From NCBI RefSeq assembly GCF_020217005.1, contig NZ_JAIWOI010000379.1:1-10000 (forward strand): DNA of 10,000 nt. The letters are read 5' to 3'. Shown here piece after piece: positions 1 to 6,488 of the stretch. Both the position numbers and the translations under genes were made by a program. Source of the stretch: Rheinheimera sp. (GTDB lineage: Bacteria > Pseudomonadota > Gammaproteobacteria > Enterobacterales > Alteromonadaceae). Within the stretch, counting starts at the first letter, position 1; the number at the start of each line of letters is the position of its first letter. The notes beneath the pieces are model-generated. The model did not search any database. It was not told the DNA's origin and saw nothing but the letters and a program-made list of their open reading frames with translations.

Positions 1-26
1 AAGTCGACTGGCTGGACACCCAATAG
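1..26 (+). CDS. narG: Nitrate reductase alpha subunit, C-terminal end only (probable)
   Basis: Only the last seven codons are inside the window. In frame 3 they read V-D-W-L-D-T-Q and then TAG at 24-26. The identification rests mainly on position: narG precedes narH in respiratory narGHJI operons, and this is the frame that ends just before narH. The stop codon overlaps the narH ribosome binding site (AGGAG at 25-29), which suggests translational coupling. The fragment is too short to identify by sequence alone. Confidence 0.6.
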
Positions 27-36
27 GAGTAGCATG

Positions 37-1572
37 ATGAAAGTACGCGCACAAATAGGCATGGTATTAAATCTCGACAAGTGCATAGGCTGCCATACCT
101 GCTCCATTACCTGTAAAAACGTCTGGACCTCGCGGGAAGGCGTAGAATACGCCTGGTTTAACAACGTCGAAACCAAACCTGGTATTGGTTTTCCAAAAGA
201 ATGGGAAAACCAGCAAAAATGGAATGGCGGCTGGGTGAAAAATGCCAAAGGCGAACTGGAGTTAAAAATTGGCGGTAAACGCCGGGTGTTGGCGAATATT
301 TTCGCCAACCCGGACTTACCGGAAATTGACGACTACTACGAACCTTTTGATTTTGACTACCAGCATTTACATAACGCACCGGACAGTAAACACCAGCCTG
401 TGGCAAGACCACGATCGCTGATCACTGGTAAGCGAATGGAAAAAATTGAATGGGGCCCGAACTGGGAAGAAATTCTTGGTACAGAATTTGCGAAACGCAA
501 AAAAGATCAGAACTTTAATGAAGTAGTGCAAAAAGACATCTACGGTCAGTTTGAAAAGACTTTCATGATGTATTTACCACGTCTTTGCGAGCACTGTCTG
601 AATCCGGCTTGTGTGGCCGCTTGCCCAAGTGGCGCCATTTATAAACGCGAAGAAGATGGCATAGTACTGATTGATCAGGACAAATGCCGCGGCTGGCGGA
701 TGTGTGTTTCGGCTTGTCCGTACAAAAAAATCTATTACAACTGGAAAACCGGTAAGTCAGAAAAATGTACTTTCTGCTTCCCGCGCATTGAAGCAGGTCA
801 GCCAACAGTCTGTTCAGAAACCTGTGTAGGCCGGATCCGTTATCTGGGTGTTCTGCTCTATGATGCAGACAGAATTGCAGAAGCGGCCGGTGTCGCGAAA
901 GAACAGGATTTATACCAGGCACAACTGGATATTTTCCTGGATCCGAATGACCCTAAAGTGATCGAGGCGGCCCGCGCTGAAGGCATCCCTGATAACTGGA
1001 TCAATGCAGCTCAACAAAGCCCTGTCTATATGATGGCAATGGAATGGAAAGTGGCACTGCCACTGCACCCTGAATATCGTACTCTGCCGATGGTTTGGTA
1101 TGTGCCGCCACTGTCACCTATTCAAAGCGCTGTGCAGGCTGGTCATGTCGGTATGAATGGCGAGATCCCAGATCTGAAATCATTGCGTATTCCACTGCGT
1201 TATCTGGCCAATATGCTGACCGCAGGTGATGAAAAACCTGTAGTTCGGGCTTTAGAACGCATGATCGCCATGCGAGCCTTCAAACGCTCACAACAAGTGG
1301 ACGGTGTTGAAGATCTGGAGGTTTTAAAATCTGTTGGATTGACTGCGCTGCAAGTCGAGCAAATGTACCGTTATATGGCCCTGGCTAACTATGAAGATCG
1401 CTTTGTGATCCCAACCAGCCACCGTGCTTATGCTGAAAACGCTTACGACCTGAAGAGCAGCTGTGGTTTCAGCTTTGGTAATGGTTGTGGTGATGGCAAT
1501 AACGGCGTCAGTCTTTTCGGCACTAAAGCTAAAGGCGTTCGTCAGGTAATTCCAGTTGAGCTGAAGGACTAA
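37..1572 (+). CDS. narH: Respiratory nitrate reductase beta subunit (Fe-S protein) NarH
   Basis: NarH passes electrons from the NarI hemes to the molybdenum subunit NarG at the inner face of the cytoplasmic membrane. Numbering from the first ATG at 34, four cysteine groups are visible: C17/C20/C23/C27, C185/C188/C193/C197, C218-R-G-W-R-M-C224 with C228, and C245/C248 with C260/C264. The Trp at 221 takes the place of a cluster cysteine, which in the known family marks the [3Fe-4S] centre; the other groups bind [4Fe-4S] clusters. Length (511-512 aa) matches the E. coli protein. Two ATGs stand in tandem at 34 and 37. The second gives the E. coli cysteine numbering and a better 7-base spacing from AGGAG at 25-29, so I chose it, though 34 is possible. 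It is followed by narJ after three bases. No key residue is missing, so it looks intact. Confidence 0.97.
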   Translation: MKVRAQIGMVLNLDKCIGCHTCSITCKNVWTSREGVEYAWFNNVETKPGIGFPKEWENQQKWNGGWVKNAKGELELKIGGKRRVLANIFANPDLPEIDDYYEPFDFDYQHLHNAPDSKHQPVARPRSLITGKRMEKIEWGPNWEEILGTEFAKRKKDQNFNEVVQKDIYGQFEKTFMMYLPRLCEHCLNPACVAACPSGAIYKREEDGIVLIDQDKCRGWRMCVSACPYKKIYYNWKTGKSEKCTFCFPRIEAGQPTVCSETCVGRIRYLGVLLYDADRIAEAAGVAKEQDLYQAQLDIFLDPNDPKVIEAARAEGIPDNWINAAQQSPVYMMAMEWKVALPLHPEYRTLPMVWYVPPLSPIQSAVQAGHVGMNGEIPDLKSLRIPLRYLANMLTAGDEKPVVRALERMIAMRAFKRSQQVDGVEDLEVLKSVGLTALQVEQMYRYMALANYEDRFVIPTSHRAYAENAYDLKSSCGFSFGNGCGDGNNGVSLFGTKAKGVRQVIPVELKD

Positions 1573-1575
1573 CAG

Positions 1576-2367
1576 ATGAAAATTTTACAAGTGTTATCGC
1601 TGTTACTGGATTATCCAACCGAACTACTGAGCGACAGTCGGGACGAACTGATAAATCTGACACAAGACTCATCCTTGTCAGTTAAGGCAAAAGAAGCAGT
1701 ACTGGCCTTTATCAACACCAGACTAGATGGCGACTTAATGGACTGGCAGGTAGATTATGACGGCCTGTTTGAACGGGGTCGTTCACTCTCTCTGTTGTTG
1801 TTTGAACATTTACACGGTGAGTCGCGTGACCGCGGTCAAGCCATGGTCAATCTACAAAATCAGTATAAAGAAGCAGGTCTTGAAATTGGCCTGAAAGAAT
1901 TACCTGATTATGTGCCGCTTTACCTAGAGTTTTTATCAACGCAGGGAGATGACAACGCTCGCCTCGGTTTGCAGGAGGTAGCGCCTATTCTGGCGCTACT
2001 AACAGCACGGTTGCAGAAACGCCAGAGTGACTATTCGTCTTTATTTCTGGCGATGTTGGAACTGTCAGACACCGATATCGATCTGTCAGATATCGTACGT
2101 CAAATCGCTTCAGAAGAACGCGACGACACCCCCAAAGCACTTGATAAGGTGTGGGAAGAGGAGATGGTCACTTTTCTTGGCAATGATCAGCAAAGTGCCT
2201 GTAGTAGCAGTACCAGTCGACCAACAGAACAACAACGTAAAGATCAGTTTATTCCACTGAATACCGAGCTACTGAACGGCCAGGAATTCAGCACGGATAC
2301 ACTGGCCGCCGAGCTTTTTGCCCATGCAGTGACTAAAGCACCGGCAACAGCGACCAAAGGAGCTTGA
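1576..2367 (+). CDS. narJ: Nitrate reductase assembly chaperone NarJ (delta subunit)
   Basis: NarJ is a cytoplasmic chaperone, not part of the final enzyme. In the known system it holds apo-NarGH, helps insert the molybdenum cofactor and Fe-S clusters, and controls docking on NarI. The family signature is clear: L-L-D-Y-P near residues 10-14, then the block F-E-R-G-R-S-L-S-L-L-L-F-E-H at about 65-78 with H-G-E-S-R-D-R-G-Q-A-M at 80-90, and L-P-D-Y-V-P-L-Y-L-E-F-L at 109-120. At 263 aa it is somewhat longer than the roughly 236-aa E. coli protein; the extra length is in a low-conservation, Ser/Thr/Gln-rich C-terminal part after about residue 200. The start has AAGGA at 1564-1568 seven bases upstream, overlapping the end of narH. 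narI begins one base after its stop. Confidence 0.95.
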   Translation: MKILQVLSLLLDYPTELLSDSRDELINLTQDSSLSVKAKEAVLAFINTRLDGDLMDWQVDYDGLFERGRSLSLLLFEHLHGESRDRGQAMVNLQNQYKEAGLEIGLKELPDYVPLYLEFLSTQGDDNARLGLQEVAPILALLTARLQKRQSDYSSLFLAMLELSDTDIDLSDIVRQIASEERDDTPKALDKVWEEEMVTFLGNDQQSACSSSTSRPTEQQRKDQFIPLNTELLNGQEFSTDTLAAELFAHAVTKAPATATKGA

Positions 2368-2368
2368 T

Positions 2369-3073
2369 ATGACCGCCTTTACCCCTTCAATTTTTGACAG
2401 TTTTGCCTTTGGTATATACCCCTATATCGCCATGGCCATCATGTTTATCGGTAGTTGGATCCGGTATGACAGAGAGCAATACACCTGGAAAACCAGCTCC
2501 AGCCAGATTATGGAAAAGAAACAATTACGAAAAGGCAGTATTGCTTTTCATATTGGCGTAATTGCAATTTTCTTTGGTCACTTTGCGGGTTTACTGATGC
2601 CAAAAGCTGTCTGGCATTTGCTCGGTATTACCACTGAAATGAAACAGCTGATCGCTATGGGTGTTGGTGGATTCTTTGGGCTCATTTGCTTTTACGGCCT
2701 GACGATTTTAATTATCCGCCGCCTGACCAATCCAAGAGTGCGGGCAGGTTCCAGTACTATGGATATAGCCATATTGCTGGTGTTGTATGCACAATTGATT
2801 TTAGGGCTACTGTCGATCTTTGTTTCAATGGGACACTTAGATGGCGCTGAAATGCTGAAGCTAATGGCCTGGGCACAAAATACCATGACCTTTCAAAGCG
2901 CGGCGGCAGTTGAAGCCATATCTGGAGTTCACTGGATTTTTAAAGCTCATGTGTTTTTAGGTATGACTATTTTTGTACTGTTTCCGTTTAGCCGCTTAGT
3001 GCATATGTTAAGCGTACCAGTGCAATATGTTCGTCGTCAGCATCAGATAGTACGCCAACGTTTCGTGCGTTAA
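2369..3073 (+). CDS. narI: Respiratory nitrate reductase gamma subunit (cytochrome b) NarI
   Basis: NarI is the membrane anchor that oxidises quinol and sends electrons through two b hemes to NarH. Five hydrophobic segments can be seen, roughly at residues 14-31, 57-77, 93-116, 131-153 and 190-207. The four expected heme-ligand histidines are present with family spacing: H61 and H71 (ten apart), H194 and H212 (eighteen apart), matching E. coli H56/H66 and H187/H205. The N-terminal G-S-W-I-R-Y-D-R-E-Q-Y-T-W segment is typical. Length is 234 aa against about 225 in E. coli. The start has an excellent AAAGGAG at 2356-2362, six bases upstream and inside the end of narJ. The gene appears complete and ends the core operon just before a hairpin. 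Confidence 0.97.
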   Translation: MTAFTPSIFDSFAFGIYPYIAMAIMFIGSWIRYDREQYTWKTSSSQIMEKKQLRKGSIAFHIGVIAIFFGHFAGLLMPKAVWHLLGITTEMKQLIAMGVGGFFGLICFYGLTILIIRRLTNPRVRAGSSTMDIAILLVLYAQLILGLLSIFVSMGHLDGAEMLKLMAWAQNTMTFQSAAAVEAISGVHWIFKAHVFLGMTIFVLFPFSRLVHMLSVPVQYVRRQHQIVRQRFVR

Positions 3074-3083
3074 ACCTGAAAGT

Positions 3084-3120
3084 AAGCACGGATGATTGCA
3101 TCAGGCAGCATCCGTGCTTT
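3084..3120 (+). terminator. Hairpin after narI, possible leaky terminator
   Basis: An 11-bp perfect stem pairs AAGCACGGATG (3084-3094) with CATCCGTGCTT (3109-3119). The 14-base loop can itself form a 3-bp TGC/GCA stem. Only three T's follow before an A, so termination may be partial. It could reduce expression of the downstream isomerase relative to narGHJI, or protect the nar mRNA 3' end. Confidence 0.65.
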
Positions 3121-3202
3121 ATTCGAATTACCGCTGATGTTGTCTGTCAACAATTGACTGTAACGACAAAACCAGCATCAGAAGAGCTGTGAAGAGGCCG
3201 AC

Positions 3203-3979
3203 ATGATCATTGTCAATGAAGTTAAAATTCCTGAACACGCTATTATGGCGGAAATGCAATATCATCCAGCACCAGAGAAAAGAACGGCAATGCTCAAGGC
3301 CGCTGAAAGCCTCATTATTTCGGAGCTGCTTAAACAAAGAGCTGTGGAACTGGGCTTAGCTGAAGTGGACCAACTAGAGGATACTTCACCGCAGGCACAA
3401 GATGCCGTCTTAGACATGCTGATCAATAAAGAAGTACTGATCCCAAAAGCAAGTGAAGCCGAGTGTTTACAGTATTATCAGCAAAACCCTGGTCGTTTTG
3501 TCACCTCTCCCCTATTAGAAGTACGTCATATTTTGCTGCCAGCGGCACCAGACAATGACGGTGAGAGAATCAAAGCCAAGCAGCTCGCAGAAGGCATCAT
3601 CACTGAACTGCAAAAAGCGGCTGATTTTGCAGCATTAGCAACCAATTATTCAGTCTGCAGTACAAAAGATAGCGGCGGATTGTTAGGCCAAATCACCAAA
3701 GGTCAAACCGTGCCTGAATTCGAACGACAAATATTCAAAGCACAACCCGGATTAATGCCTTACCCGGTGGAAAGCCGTTTTGGCTTACACGTCGTCGATG
3801 TACTACGTAAGGTTGAAGGAGACCTCCTGCCGTACGAAGCAGTCGAAGTAAAAATTAACGACTACCTCAACGAGAAAGTCCGCCGTAAAGCCATTGCACA
3901 ATATATTGAGACTTTAATCAGCGCTGCCGCAATTGAGGGGTATGATTTTAAAGTAAGTAGCTCCCCTTTGATGCAATAA
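3203..3979 (+). CDS. PpiC/parvulin-type peptidyl-prolyl isomerase, NifM-like, nar-associated
   Basis: This 258-aa protein has a helical N-terminal part (about 1-100) and a parvulin domain (about 105-202). Domain marks are V-R-H-I-L-L with H109, C152 followed by S-T-K-D-S-G-G-L-L-G, and F-G-L-H-V-V with H196; these correspond to the active-site His/Cys/His set of small parvulins. There is no signal peptide, so unlike periplasmic SurA or PpiD it should act in the cytoplasm, as NifM does. A similar gene follows narGHJI in pseudomonads, as I recall, which suggests a role in folding or maturing Nar; that is inference from context. The start has GAAGAGG at 3191-3197. About 130 bases and a hairpin separate it from narI, and I see no convincing promoter between them. 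It may be expressed by readthrough. Confidence 0.88.
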   Translation: MIIVNEVKIPEHAIMAEMQYHPAPEKRTAMLKAAESLIISELLKQRAVELGLAEVDQLEDTSPQAQDAVLDMLINKEVLIPKASEAECLQYYQQNPGRFVTSPLLEVRHILLPAAPDNDGERIKAKQLAEGIITELQKAADFAALATNYSVCSTKDSGGLLGQITKGQTVPEFERQIFKAQPGLMPYPVESRFGLHVVDVLRKVEGDLLPYEAVEVKINDYLNEKVRRKAIAQYIETLISAAAIEGYDFKVSSSPLMQ

Positions 3980-3998
3980 CAGATCCGAAGATCTTACT

Positions 3999-4031
3999 CA
4001 CAGGCCTGTGTTCAGGCCTGTGTCCATCTTT
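3999..4031 (+). terminator. Terminator-like hairpin after the isomerase gene
   Basis: A 10-bp perfect stem pairs CACAGGCCTG (3999-4008) with CAGGCCTGTG (4013-4022) around a TGTT loop. A short T run follows at 4029-4032 after TCCATC. The arms contain the self-complementary core CAGGCCTG, so the element is also a near direct repeat. A smaller 5-bp hairpin, AGATC/GATCT around CGAA, lies just before it at 3981-3994. Likely the end of the nar-ppiC transcript. Confidence 0.65.
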
Positions 4032-4131
4032 TGCTTCGATACCTCCTTTTAGCCTTCATATATACCCCAAGTTCCTGTCACTTCAATCTCACAGAAGCTG
4101 TTCGCCGAGGTGTCTGACCAGACTGCCACCC

Positions 4132-4147
4132 TACCTACAAGTAGGTA
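4132..4147. promoter_or_regulatory. NarL/NarP-type 7-2-7 inverted repeat upstream of the porin
   Basis: The sequence TACCTAC-AA-GTAGGTA is a perfect inverted repeat of two heptamers separated by two bases. Each half agrees with the known NarL/NarP heptamer consensus TACYNMT at six of seven positions. The centre is 4139.5. If it sits near -41.5, transcription would start near 4181, with the AT-rich hexamer TTAAAT (4169-4174) as a -10 element. That leaves a leader of about 45 bases to the ATG at 4225. This fits activation by a nitrate/nitrite response regulator but is inferred from sequence only. Confidence 0.55.
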
Positions 4148-4224
4148 ACCATCTAATTTAATTAATATTTAAATCAAAACACCTTACAATTATGCGGCGT
4201 TATACAGTCATATTGAAGGGTTCT

Positions 4225-5442
4225 ATGAACACAACTTCTTTTGTATCTTCAGTTAAAATTAACACCATAGTCTGTGCTCTGTCCGGTTTAGCACTGATGC
4301 CGGCACAAGCCACAACAACCACTCTGGCCGATGCCTTAAAAGAAGGCTCTATCAACGCTCAGTTTCGTTACCGTCTGGAAAATGTAGATCAGGACAATTC
4401 ACTTCAAGCTGCAACAGCTTCGACATTACGTAGTCGGCTGACTTTACAATCAGGAAGCTGGCGCCACACCAAAGCGCTATTTGAGTTAGATAACGTCAGC
4501 AGTCTAGGTGGTGAGCGTTACAATAGTGGAGTGAACGGAAATAGTGATTACTCCTTAATCACAGATCCAACCGGAACAGATATAAATCAGGCCGCATTGT
4601 TATTGACCCCAAATGAAAACAGTCAATTCACCTTAGGCCGTCAACGTATTAACTTACAAAACCAACGCTTTATAGGCAGCGTAAGCTGGCGTCAAAACGA
4701 ACAGACCTTTGACGGTGTGCGGTTGACGCAACAGCTTGGCAAGCAATGGCTGATTGACTTATCCAGTCTACACAACGCAAACAGGATCTTTGGTCCAAAA
4801 GGAGCTGATGCGGATCTACACGGGCGATTTTCTTTAGGGCAACTGAAATGGCAACCAATGCCTCAGCATACTTTCACCGCATTTCACTATGATCTGGATT
4901 TTGATAGTCTGAATGGCCGCGACAGCCTGACACAAGGTTTGGATTACGCTGGTTATTTGGCGGCATTGCCGGATTTCAAATGGCTGTTTGTCTTTGCTGA
5001 ACAGGAAGACAAACATCAGGCTCCATTGCAATTCCAGCATCATTATCATCGCGTAGATCTGAGTTACACCTTCAAAGATATTATAGTGAAGCTGGTACAG
5101 GAAAGACTTGGAGGCGATGGTCAAACTGCCTTCCAAACCCCTTTTGCTACACTGCACGCATTTCAGGGCTTCACTGATGTGTTTCTGGTAACCCCAACAG
5201 TGGGTATCAGGGATCATTATCTTGAAATCAGTCTACCATTAAGTTCTGTAAATCTTAGTGCAAGCTGGCACAGCTACCATAGTGATGCAGGCAGCAGTAA
5301 ATTAGGCACTGAAATAAATAGCAGTGTTACTTATGATCTCTTTAAACAACTCAACCTGATGTTCAAACTCAGCCATTATCAAGCGGACAGTTACGGTGTT
5401 GATACGAATAAATTGTGGCTGATGGCAACCTACTCTATTTAA
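4225..5442 (+). CDS. Outer-membrane porin, 'alginate export' family type
   Basis: The predicted protein has 405 aa with a signal peptide: polar n-region, hydrophobic stretch around V-C-A-L-S-G-L-A-L-M-P, and a probable cut after A-Q-A (about residue 29). The mature part shows alternating beta-strand patterns. Two blocks resemble the family often annotated as alginate export porins: F-R-Y-R-L-E-N-V-D-Q-D after the signal peptide, and G-R-Q-R-I-N-L-Q-N-Q-R-F with W-R-Q-N-E-Q-T-F-D further on. The true substrate is unknown and no alginate genes are near. I chose ATG 4225 because GAAGGG (4215-4220) lies just upstream and a normal signal peptide follows; an in-frame ATG at 4192 would add 11 residues ahead of the signal peptide and lacks a binding site. 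The last residue is Ile rather than the usual aromatic. A nitrate-type operator upstream suggests a link to anaerobic nitrate respiration. Confidence 0.8.
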   Translation: MNTTSFVSSVKINTIVCALSGLALMPAQATTTTLADALKEGSINAQFRYRLENVDQDNSLQAATASTLRSRLTLQSGSWRHTKALFELDNVSSLGGERYNSGVNGNSDYSLITDPTGTDINQAALLLTPNENSQFTLGRQRINLQNQRFIGSVSWRQNEQTFDGVRLTQQLGKQWLIDLSSLHNANRIFGPKGADADLHGRFSLGQLKWQPMPQHTFTAFHYDLDFDSLNGRDSLTQGLDYAGYLAALPDFKWLFVFAEQEDKHQAPLQFQHHYHRVDLSYTFKDIIVKLVQERLGGDGQTAFQTPFATLHAFQGFTDVFLVTPTVGIRDHYLEISLPLSSVNLSASWHSYHSDAGSSKLGTEINSSVTYDLFKQLNLMFKLSHYQADSYGVDTNKLWLMATYSI

Positions 5443-5481
5443 GGCTCTTCTCAACCCGACTCCCCACGTCGGTTTGTTGCT

Positions 5482-5516
5482 ACGCCATTCAATAGGTTCT
5501 GAATGGCGTTTTTTTT
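5482..5516 (+). terminator. Strong intrinsic terminator of the porin gene
   Basis: A 10-bp perfect stem pairs ACGCCATTCA (5482-5491) with TGAATGGCGT (5500-5509) around an 8-base loop. A run of eight T's (5509-5516) follows. A small upstream hairpin, CCGAC (5456-5460) with GTCGG (5468-5472), lies between the stop codon and this element. Confidence 0.92.
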
Positions 5517-5677
5517 CCTGTTAAATCCGCAAATCTGTAAAGGCCTCAGACATATTCGAAGTAGGCTCAATGGCTAGCATCGCTGACACCACTGTGCATA
5601 ACTGTATTGTCACACCCCGAGTTTAATCACCATAACAGAGACATCTTTACAGTTAAAAGTCTCAGCTTACGGACTAT
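5517..5677. other. Intergenic stretch with no recognised element
   Basis: This is the upstream part of a 397-base gap between the porin and nrdG. I find no convincing open reading frame, RNA gene or strong hairpin here. A loose GAGAC (5638-5642) / GTCTC (5659-5663) inverted repeat is visible, but its 16-base loop makes it unconvincing. The regulatory sites of nrdG begin at 5678. Confidence 0.5.
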
Positions 5678-5693
5678 TACCACCATAGGGGTA
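5678..5693. promoter_or_regulatory. NarL/NarP-type 7-2-7 site upstream of nrdGD
   Basis: The sequence is TACCACC-AT-AGGGGTA. The right half, read on the other strand, is TACCCCT and fits TACYNMT exactly; the left half fits six of seven positions. The two-base gap is the arrangement known for NarP and for NarL dimers. The outer bases extend the symmetry (TTACC...GGTAA). The centre (5685.5) lies 72 bp upstream of the FNR box centre, near -113 if the start inferred from the FNR box is right. Confidence 0.6.
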
Positions 5694-5750
5694 ACAACCC
5701 TAAACAAAATGCGGCGTGCAGAGATATGGAAATTCTGATGAATGAATTTA

Positions 5751-5764
5751 TTGATCTAGATCAA
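5751..5764. promoter_or_regulatory. Perfect FNR-type box upstream of nrdGD
   Basis: The sequence TTGATCTAGATCAA matches the known FNR consensus TTGAT-N4-ATCAA at every fixed position and is a full palindrome. FNR (or its homologues Anr and EtrA) activates genes when oxygen is absent. With the centre between 5757 and 5758, a class II position at about -41.5 puts transcription start near 5798-5799. TAACCT (5786-5791) then serves as a weak -10 element, as expected for an activator-dependent promoter. Confidence 0.85.
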
Positions 5765-5785
5765 TCTTTATTCCCCACCGAGGTC

Positions 5786-5791
5786 TAACCT
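5786..5791 (+). promoter_or_regulatory. Candidate -10 element of the nrdGD promoter
   Basis: TAACCT lies at the spacing expected downstream of an FNR box acting at about -41. It is a poor match to TATAAT, which suits a promoter that needs an activator. The exact hexamer is uncertain; neighbouring registers could be used instead. Confidence 0.35.
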
Positions 5792-5807
5792 ACACAACAT
5801 GTAGTGC
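5792..5807. promoter_or_regulatory. NrdR box 1
   Basis: ACACAACATGTAGTGC agrees with the known NrdR consensus acaCwAtATaTwGtgt at 13 of 16 positions. Two of the three mismatches are symmetric (C at position 7, G at position 10), so the inverted repeat is preserved. The box covers the inferred transcription start and directly follows the candidate -10 element, a position suited to repression. A second box begins exactly 31 bp downstream. Confidence 0.75.
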
Positions 5808-5822
5808 TAAAAATAAAAATAA

Positions 5823-5838
5823 ACACAAGATAAAGCGT
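5823..5838. promoter_or_regulatory. NrdR box 2
   Basis: ACACAAGATAAAGCGT agrees with the NrdR consensus at 13 of 16 positions. It starts 31 bp after box 1 (15-bp linker), the roughly three-helical-turn spacing known for tandem NrdR boxes. It ends one base before the nrdG ATG at 5840 and occupies the place of the ribosome binding site, where no clear Shine-Dalgarno is present. Confidence 0.68.
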
Positions 5839-5839
5839 T

Positions 5840-6472
5840 ATGAACACTCTCAACTATTATGCAGAACAAGTCGTGTGGCAAGAGGTGCCAGAACATACCA
5901 GTCTGGCATTTACCATTTGCGGATGCCCCATTGGCTGCAAAGGTTGCCACAGTGCCGAAAGTTGGCCTGAGAATTCCGGATATCCCTTATCAGCGGAGGT
6001 CCTGCATGACAAGCTACTGAAGTACAGTGGGCTCATCAGCTGCGTGTTATTTTTAGGCGGAGAATGGCATCCGGCATTGCTCAAAGACTTACTTTTACTT
6101 TGTAAAAAACACAGGCTCCACACCTGTTTATATACAGGGCTGGAACTGCGAGAAATTCCAACAAACTTAATCGACGCTCTCGATTTTGTTAAAACAGGTC
6201 CCTGGAAAAAAGAATTTGGTCCACTGGGCTCACCCTCAGGCAATCAGCGTTTTTATGACTTAAAAAACAGACGAGATCTGACCTGGAAATTTCAGTCGCC
6301 ACAACATAATGACTCTCAGTTTCATCACATGACCTCAGGCAGTGATATGACTTTATTCGGGGATATGCCTGAAAAAGTTGCCCCATCTCATGGCACCGCT
6401 GTCGGAGCTGAAAACATCTCTTTTGTATACATCGACACATCAGAAGTAACAACAAAGCCACCTATCAATTAA
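5840..6472 (+). CDS. nrdG: Anaerobic ribonucleotide reductase activating protein (radical SAM), divergent NrdG
   Basis: This radical-SAM activase is expected to make the glycyl radical on NrdD under anoxia. The cluster motif is C29-P-I-G-C33-K-G-C36 (CxxxCxxC), followed by H-S-A-E-S-W. A G-G-E-W motif follows at about 73-76, the usual place for SAM binding. The segment K-T-G-P-W-K-K-E-F-G resembles the later part of NrdG proteins. The core ends near residue 155 at T-W-K-F-Q; a further 55 or so residues form a tail with no motif I know, making the protein 210 aa against about 154 in E. coli. It resembles the divergent activase subgroup paired with the Bdellovibrio-type NrdD. The start at 5840 is the only one that keeps the N-terminal strand, though its Shine-Dalgarno is poor and overlaps an NrdR box. 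It lies upstream of nrdD, opposite to the E. coli order. Confidence 0.88.
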   Translation: MNTLNYYAEQVVWQEVPEHTSLAFTICGCPIGCKGCHSAESWPENSGYPLSAEVLHDKLLKYSGLISCVLFLGGEWHPALLKDLLLLCKKHRLHTCLYTGLELREIPTNLIDALDFVKTGPWKKEFGPLGSPSGNQRFYDLKNRRDLTWKFQSPQHNDSQFHHMTSGSDMTLFGDMPEKVAPSHGTAVGAENISFVYIDTSEVTTKPPIN

Positions 6473-6488
6473 AATAAGGGATTTTGCT

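Noticed and set aside
3146..3158. Small palindrome GTCAA-CAA-TTGAC before the isomerase gene as an FNR or other operator
   Set aside because: Spacing and half-sites do not fit FNR (TTGAT-N4-ATCAA), and no promoter geometry supports it.
3999..4022. CAGGCCTGTG repeated twice as a direct repeat or mobile-element scar
   Set aside because: It is fully explained as the two arms of one hairpin built on a self-complementary core; no target duplication or transposase is near.
4040..4069. Single NarL-like heptamers TACCTCC and TACCCCA upstream of the porin palindrome
   Set aside because: Each has one mismatch to a short degenerate motif; such matches are frequent by chance. Similar ones occur near 9285-9310.
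4164..4177. FNR half-site ATCAA upstream of the porin
   Set aside because: The left half AATAT matches only two of five consensus bases.
4192..4224. N-terminal extension of the porin from an earlier in-frame ATG
   Set aside because: It has no ribosome binding site and would put 11 residues with several basic ones ahead of a normal signal peptide; ATG 4225 has GAAGGG upstream.
4834..5217. Antisense open frame of 127 codons inside the porin gene
   Set aside because: It lies wholly within a convincing beta-barrel gene and has no recognisable domain or start signal.
5726..5788. A 20-codon open frame (ATG to TAA) ahead of nrdG, possible leader peptide
   Set aside because: It spans the FNR box and would lie upstream of the inferred transcription start, with no good ribosome binding site.
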